10,623 nucleotides of DNA from Acidimicrobiaceae bacterium (GTDB taxonomy: Bacteria > Actinomycetota > Acidimicrobiia > Acidimicrobiales > RAAP-2). Made by a program: the position numbers and the translations under genes. Every line of letters starts with the position of its first letter. The first letter of the stretch is position 1. The stretch spans positions 151 to 10,773 of the forward strand of contig PKWA01000035.1 of assembly GCA_003131665.1 (NCBI GenBank), in the 5' to 3' direction. Below the pieces are notes generated by a model. It made no database searches. It saw nothing but the letters and a program-made list of their open reading frames with translations, and was not told where the DNA came from. Below are positions 7,478 through 10,623 of the stretch, piece by piece.

Positions 7478-7483
7478 ACCTTA
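7478..7483 (-). promoter_or_regulatory. candidate -10 element or Shine-Dalgarno site of the PepN operon
   Basis: The minus strand reads TAAGGT, then eight bases, then the ATG at 7469. As a -10 box it implies a nearly leaderless mRNA; as AAGG it is a weak ribosome binding site with nine-base spacing. Sequence alone cannot separate the two. The whole divergent spacer 7470-7508 is only 39 bases long. Confidence 0.35.
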
Positions 7484-7496
7484 CGCCCAAATCTTC

Positions 7497-7502
7497 TACG
7501 CT
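7497..7502 (+). promoter_or_regulatory. candidate -10 element for a leaderless adenosine kinase mRNA
   Basis: TACGCT ends six bases before the GTG at 7509, so a start of transcription at the G of GTG is expected. The spacer has no Shine-Dalgarno sequence for this gene. The hexamer is identical to the one before the acyl-CoA dehydrogenase. No clear -35 box is found at the usual distance. Confidence 0.42.
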
Positions 7503-7508
7503 CGCTAG

Positions 7509-8546
7509 GTGACTTCTCCACCCACGCCGGTCTCGCTGCGCATCAAGCCGGGCCCGAATCGTTTGGCGGTCACCGGCATCGGTAACGCGATGCTCGACAT
7601 CATCACCCAAGACGACCGCGAGGTCTATCGCGACCTCGGACTCGTGAAGGCGGCGATGTCGCTCATTGACGAGGACCAGCTCGATGTCTTCTACAACGCC
7701 ATGGGCCCGACGATGCAAATGTCGGGCGGCTCGGTGGCGAACTCCATTGCCGGCGTGGCCGCGCTCGGGGGCACGTGTGGCTACATCGGCAAGGTCGCCG
7801 ACGATGAGTTTGGCGAGCGATTTCGCCACGACCTTCGTTCGATGGGCGTCGAACTCGACCTCGCCGTGGCCAAAGTTGGTGAGGGCGCGACCGGTCGTTG
7901 CCACGTGTTCATCACGAGCGACGCGCAGCGCACCATGGCCACCTACTTGGGTGCCTCGAACAAGCTGAACGTGGACGACATCAAAGAAGACCTCATCGCG
8001 CGCTCCGAGATCACCTACGTCGAGGGGTATCTCTTCGATCTTCCTCCGGCCAAGGAGTCCATTCGAAAGGTCGTCAATTTCGCGCACGACCACGATTCCA
8101 TGGTCGCGCTCTCACTGTCGGACATGTTCTGCGTCGACCGTCACCGACGGGACTTTCTGGACCTGGTGACGAGCGACGTCGACGTTTTGCTCGCCAACGA
8201 GACCGAGATTCTCTCGCTCTTTCAGTTCGATCGTCTCGAACAGGCCTTTGGTGCCCTCGACGAGATCGGCGTGCTCGCGGTGGTGACTCGTGGGGCCAAG
8301 GGGGCCGACGTTGCCACGGTGTCGGGCGTGGTGAGCGTGCCCGCGCTCGAAGTCGAACACGTGGTCGATCAAAACGGTGCCGGCGACATGTTCGCGTCTG
8401 GTTTTCTCTACGGACTGGCGTTGGGTGCCGATCCCGTCGAGGCGGCGGAACTGGGATCGTTGTGCGCCGGCGAGGTGATCACTCATCTCGGTGCGCGTCC
8501 CGAATCAGATCTTGAGCTACTCGGCATTGACGCGGGGCTGCTCTAG
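7509..8546 (+). CDS. adenosine kinase (PfkB/ribokinase family sugar kinase)
   Basis: A 345-residue PfkB-family kinase. The first strand VTGIGNAMLDI (about 19-29) is the family opening, with the substrate-binding Asp in MLDI. The PfkB signature 1 region is SGGSVAN (72-78), and signature 2 is DQNGAGDMFASGF (287-299) with the catalytic base D293 and the anion hole formed by GAGD. The overall pattern (GNAMLDI, MQMSGGSVANS, TYLGASNKL) is that of bacterial adenosine kinases, which phosphorylate adenosine to AMP for purine salvage, but related ribokinase-type sugar kinases cannot be fully excluded. The Q-N pair in DQNGAGD replaces the common DTTGAGD or DTNGAGD. The gene stands alone, divergent from pepN by 39 bases, and its TAG stop is three bases from the convergent ctaG stop. 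The GTG start fits a leaderless transcript. Confidence 0.85.
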   Translation: MTSPPTPVSLRIKPGPNRLAVTGIGNAMLDIITQDDREVYRDLGLVKAAMSLIDEDQLDVFYNAMGPTMQMSGGSVANSIAGVAALGGTCGYIGKVADDEFGERFRHDLRSMGVELDLAVAKVGEGATGRCHVFITSDAQRTMATYLGASNKLNVDDIKEDLIARSEITYVEGYLFDLPPAKESIRKVVNFAHDHDSMVALSLSDMFCVDRHRRDFLDLVTSDVDVLLANETEILSLFQFDRLEQAFGALDEIGVLAVVTRGAKGADVATVSGVVSVPALEVEHVVDQNGAGDMFASGFLYGLALGADPVEAAELGSLCAGEVITHLGARPESDLELLGIDAGLL

Positions 8547-8549
8547 TTT

Positions 8550-9389
8550 TTATATTCCTTGCGCGTCGAGGACTGCGTCGAGTTCGCGTGTTCGAATCGT
8601 CTCCCACTTGACCCACATCACGGCGATGGGAATGCAGGCGAGCAGCATCAACGCGTCGCCCCCGATCCACATGATGGCCCCGCCGAGATGGATGTTCAAC
8701 AAGATCGACGCCTTCGTCGAGCCCGTGGGCGTCATCGCCGCGTACGCCGGGAAGGGATTGGTGGTGGTCATCGAGAGGGCCAGACCCGTAAAGGTGTCGA
8801 CGGGCACGGCGGCCATCACGTAGACGAGGCGAAGTCCGGGGTGAATCTTGTACCCCCGCTCGATGCCAAAGGCCGCGCGAAAAAAGAGGTAACCGACGAC
8901 GAGAAAGGCGATCTGCTCGAGATGGTGGAACCACTCGTGCTCCATCATGTAGTTCATCAGACCCGTCAGGTGCGTCAGGGGAATGAAGACAAAGTAGAGG
9001 GCGAAGGCGACGAGCGGGTGGGTCACCCGGGCCACGAATCGACTATCGAGCCAGCGTCGGATCGTGGCGCCCCCGCCCGCGTAGGCGAGATCGAGCGGCG
9101 CACTGAGCGCGAAGAGCGGAGCGGCCACCATGATCAACAAGAGATGTTGAACCATGTGGTCACTGAAGTACTCCATGTCGTAGACGCCGAGAAATGTTTG
9201 GGTCGCGATGAACGTCACGATCAGTCCCGAGGCGAAACAGATCGAACGAACGCGGAGCCACGACGTCGCGCGACGCACGCCCCACGCGTAGAGCAAGCCC
9301 GCGCCAATCAACAAGATGAGCGGCAGCACTCCGAGGTCCCACACGTTCAGATGGTGCCAAGAAAAAGGCTGCATCATCTCGGCGGGCAC
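8550..9389 (-). CDS. ctaG: cytochrome c oxidase assembly protein, caa3-type CtaG
   Basis: A 279-residue polytopic membrane protein with about seven helices (approximately 19-36, 48-67, 80-98, 122-140, 155-172, 186-205, 233-261). It carries the family's membrane-face histidines: the HMVQHLLL pair (H78, H82), EHEWFHH (H151, H155, H156) and NIHLGG (H234), plus WIGGD (241-245). CtaG proteins of this type are required for copper-dependent assembly of aa3/caa3 cytochrome oxidase; this is family knowledge, unrelated in fold to Cox11. The GTG at 9389 is chosen because TAAGAT ends six bases before it. ATG codons at 9377 and 9374 are alternatives that would shorten the protein by four or five residues. 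No other oxidase gene lies in the window, but the divergent small membrane protein may be functionally linked. Confidence 0.92.
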   Translation of the reverse strand: MPAEMMQPFSWHHLNVWDLGVLPLILLIGAGLLYAWGVRRATSWLRVRSICFASGLIVTFIATQTFLGVYDMEYFSDHMVQHLLLIMVAAPLFALSAPLDLAYAGGGATIRRWLDSRFVARVTHPLVAFALYFVFIPLTHLTGLMNYMMEHEWFHHLEQIAFLVVGYLFFRAAFGIERGYKIHPGLRLVYVMAAVPVDTFTGLALSMTTTNPFPAYAAMTPTGSTKASILLNIHLGGAIMWIGGDALMLLACIPIAVMWVKWETIRTRELDAVLDAQGI

Positions 9390-9395
9390 TGCGAC

Positions 9396-9401
9396 ATCTT
9401 A
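9396..9401 (-). promoter_or_regulatory. candidate -10 element for a leaderless ctaG mRNA
   Basis: The minus strand reads TAAGAT, six bases, then the GTG at 9389. This is a good TANNNT hexamer at exactly the distance that puts the transcript start at the GTG. No ribosome binding site is present. A TTGAAA at 9417-9412 is too close (10-base spacing) to act as its -35 box. Confidence 0.42.
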
Positions 9402-9432
9402 CGACGCCGAATTTCAAAGAAAGGCGGCTCGT

Positions 9433-9438
9433 TAGGAT
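9433..9438 (+). promoter_or_regulatory. candidate -10 element (or AGGA ribosome site) before the gene at 9445
   Basis: TAGGAT ends six bases before the GTG at 9445, matching the leaderless arrangement seen before ctaG and adenosine kinase. The AGGA inside it (9434-9437) has seven-base spacing to the GTG and would also work as a Shine-Dalgarno site, so this case is ambiguous. Confidence 0.37.
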
Positions 9439-9444
9439 GGCCCC

Positions 9445-9822
9445 GTGCGCGCCAAGTATTTTTCTCGTCGAGCCTTTGGACTGCACTTGGCACTGCTGCT
9501 CTGGATAGGGATGTGTGCTTCGGCGGCGTGGTGGCAAGTGGGCCGTGCCTTTGAGGGCAACTCATTGAGTTTCCTCTACTCCATCGAGTGGCCCGTCTTT
9601 GGCGTGCTGGGCGTACTCGGTTGGCACGCGTTGTTGAATCTGGAAAGGCCCACCGTCGACCAAGAGACGCTGCGGCGCGAATACGAAGAGTCGATGCGTG
9701 CTCGGGCCGTGGCCGCGAGGGATGTCACTCGAGCGGACGAAGACCCGGCGCTCGCGGCCTATAACGATCACCTCGCGCAGCTCTCACACGTTCCAAAGAA
9801 GCGACTCTGGGGCCACGGATGA
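9445..9822 (+). CDS. small two-helix membrane protein, function unknown
   Basis: A 125-residue protein with an N-terminal basic start (RAKYFSRR), a first hydrophobic helix (about 11-29) running into WWQVGRAFEGN (29-39), a second helix (about 46-65), and a charged cytoplasmic-looking tail with RREYEES and a YNDHLAQL block near the C-terminus. The WQ..R.. pattern after the first helix recalls the conserved WQ..R of SURF1 proteins, but the large SURF1 periplasmic domain is missing, so I do not call it SURF1. I recall similar proteins next to DUF3817 genes in Actinobacteria, which I cannot verify here. Its ATGA overlap with the DUF3817 gene (9819-9822) makes an operon, and it is divergent from ctaG by 55 bases. 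Confidence 0.8.
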   Translation: MRAKYFSRRAFGLHLALLLWIGMCASAAWWQVGRAFEGNSLSFLYSIEWPVFGVLGVLGWHALLNLERPTVDQETLRREYEESMRARAVAARDVTRADEDPALAAYNDHLAQLSHVPKKRLWGHG

Positions 9823-10145
9823 ACGCGACGTTCCGGCGTTATCGTCTGATGTCCTTCGTGACCGGCACCACGTTATTGATTCTCTTCGTGACGCTGCTCT
9901 TGCACACGGTGGACTTGACGCTGTGGAAACAGATGTCCTGGTTCGTCAAGATCGTGGGCATTGGCCACGGCGTGGTGCTCTATCCCATCTACATGATCAT
10001 GTGTTTCAATCTGGTGATGAAGTTCCGATTGAACGTCTCCTATCTCGGCCTGATGTTGTTCGCGGGCTTTGTCCCGGGTCTGGCCTTCTACCTCGAGCAT
10101 CGCATGCGACTGAAGCTCTATCCCCAAGGTCTACCCGTCGCGTGA
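9819..10145 (+). CDS. DUF3817 family membrane protein
   Basis: A 108-residue protein with three hydrophobic helices (about 10-29, 43-66, 73-92). It has the DUF3817 layout: an RYRLMSFVTG opening (7-16), a central VGIGHGVVLYPIY block with G-x-G-H-G around the start of helix two, and a final helix FAGFVPGLAFYLEHR ending in a basic tail. The family occurs widely in Actinobacteria and Firmicutes and has no assigned function. The ATG overlaps the preceding gene's TGA (ATGA), and its own TGA overlaps the GTG of the phosphodiesterase gene (GTGA), so the three genes are one translationally coupled unit. It is likely in the cytoplasmic membrane. Confidence 0.85.
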   Translation: MNATFRRYRLMSFVTGTTLLILFVTLLLHTVDLTLWKQMSWFVKIVGIGHGVVLYPIYMIMCFNLVMKFRLNVSYLGLMLFAGFVPGLAFYLEHRMRLKLYPQGLPVA

Positions 10146-10623
10146 GTGAGTGGCTTACGCGCAGGGTCATCGCCTTCGCACATCAAGGCGGCTCCTTCGA
10201 AGGACCCTCCTCGACGCTCGCTGCCATCGACCACGCGTTGGCCGCGGGCGCGAGCGCCATTGAACTTGACGTGCACGCCACTCTCGATCGCCACGTGGTG
10301 GTCTGTCACGACGAGACGGTTGATCGCACGACCAATCACCACGGCGAGATAGCGCGACTAACGCTCAACGCGTTAGGCGAGATGGACAACGCGTTTTGGT
10401 GGATTGAGGGCGACGTCGTGAGCCCCGGTCACGCGCCCGGCGAGTACCTCCTTAGAGGTCGAGCGCCCATCGATCGTCGTTTCGGCGTCGCGACGCTCGA
10501 GGAAGTGGCCGTCGCGTTTCCCGGGGTTTTGTTGAACCTCGACATCAAACGCACGAGCCCCGAGGTTGAGCCCTACGAGGAGTTGCTCGCCAGCGAGTTG
10601 CGACGATTGGAGCGAACCAATTC
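10142..10623 (+). CDS. glycerophosphodiester phosphodiesterase, N-terminal part (cut by right edge)
   Basis: The first 160 residues of a GDPD-domain TIM barrel that hydrolyses glycerophosphodiesters to glycerol 3-phosphate and an alcohol. Visible catalytic positions are H14 in AHQGG, the metal ligands E41 and D43 in IELDVHAT, H56 in VVCHDET, and D134 in LNLDIK where many members have Glu. The usual HRG and PENT motifs read HQG (Q15) and PSST (22-25). The insertion DNAFWWIEGD around residues 80-90 points to the cytoplasmic ScUgpQ2-like subgroup. No signal peptide is seen, so it should act in the cytoplasm on deacylated phospholipid. The GTG at 10142 overlaps the DUF3817 stop by four bases. The C-terminus lies outside the window. 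Confidence 0.88.
   Translation, partial: MSEWLTRRVIAFAHQGGSFEGPSSTLAAIDHALAAGASAIELDVHATLDRHVVVCHDETVDRTTNHHGEIARLTLNALGEMDNAFWWIEGDVVSPGHAPGEYLLRGRAPIDRRFGVATLEEVAVAFPGVLLNLDIKRTSPEVEPYEELLASELRRLERTN

Noticed and set aside
8559..9554. A 331-codon open frame on the plus strand opposite ctaG
   Set aside because: Its translation is almost entirely charged residues, His and Gly with no fold-like pattern, while the opposite strand encodes a clear CtaG. It is a high-GC shadow frame.

Overview
The window looks like a piece of chromosome from a high-GC actinobacterium, most likely of the class Acidimicrobiia (by-eye GC near 60%, frequent GTG starts, few Shine-Dalgarno sites, and protein families typical of Actinobacteria, such as DUF3817, the caa3-type CtaG and a GDPD of the ScUgpQ2-like kind). 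It is very densely packed. Ten complete genes and two genes cut by the window edges fill almost everything, and the largest gap is about 100 bases. There are no RNA genes, mobile elements or CRISPR arrays that I can see.

Layout. An acyl-CoA dehydrogenase runs off the left edge on the minus strand. Divergent from it is a tight plus-strand operon (574-3733): a GT4 glycosyltransferase, a SAM-dependent methyltransferase and an (alpha/alpha) toroid protein of the type usually labelled 'prenyltransferase'. These three genes overlap by one and four bases. The operon collides with a minus-strand operon (7469 down to 3730): an M1 aminopeptidase (PepN), a TMEM165/GDT1-family membrane transporter and a second class I methyltransferase. 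The two operons share a single TTAA as their stop codons. To the right of PepN, a 39-base divergent spacer leads to a PfkB-family adenosine kinase on the plus strand, which converges on a minus-strand CtaG (cytochrome oxidase assembly) gene with only three bases between the stops. A 55-base divergent spacer follows, then a plus-strand operon: a two-helix membrane protein with a WWQ..R motif, a DUF3817 membrane protein, and a glycerophosphodiester phosphodiesterase cut by the right edge.

How the genes may work together. The most interesting part is the block of glycosyltransferase, methyltransferase, toroid protein and convergent second methyltransferase. The set looks like a small modification pathway for a glycosylated metabolite or surface glycan. 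The product is not evident, and the toroid protein lacks the DxDD acid motif of squalene-hopene-type cyclases. The second recurrent theme is regulatory. Five starts are preceded by a TANNNT hexamer ending 6-8 bases upstream, as expected for leaderless transcripts, and most downstream genes start by stop/start overlap, mostly GTGA, instead of an obvious ribosome binding site.
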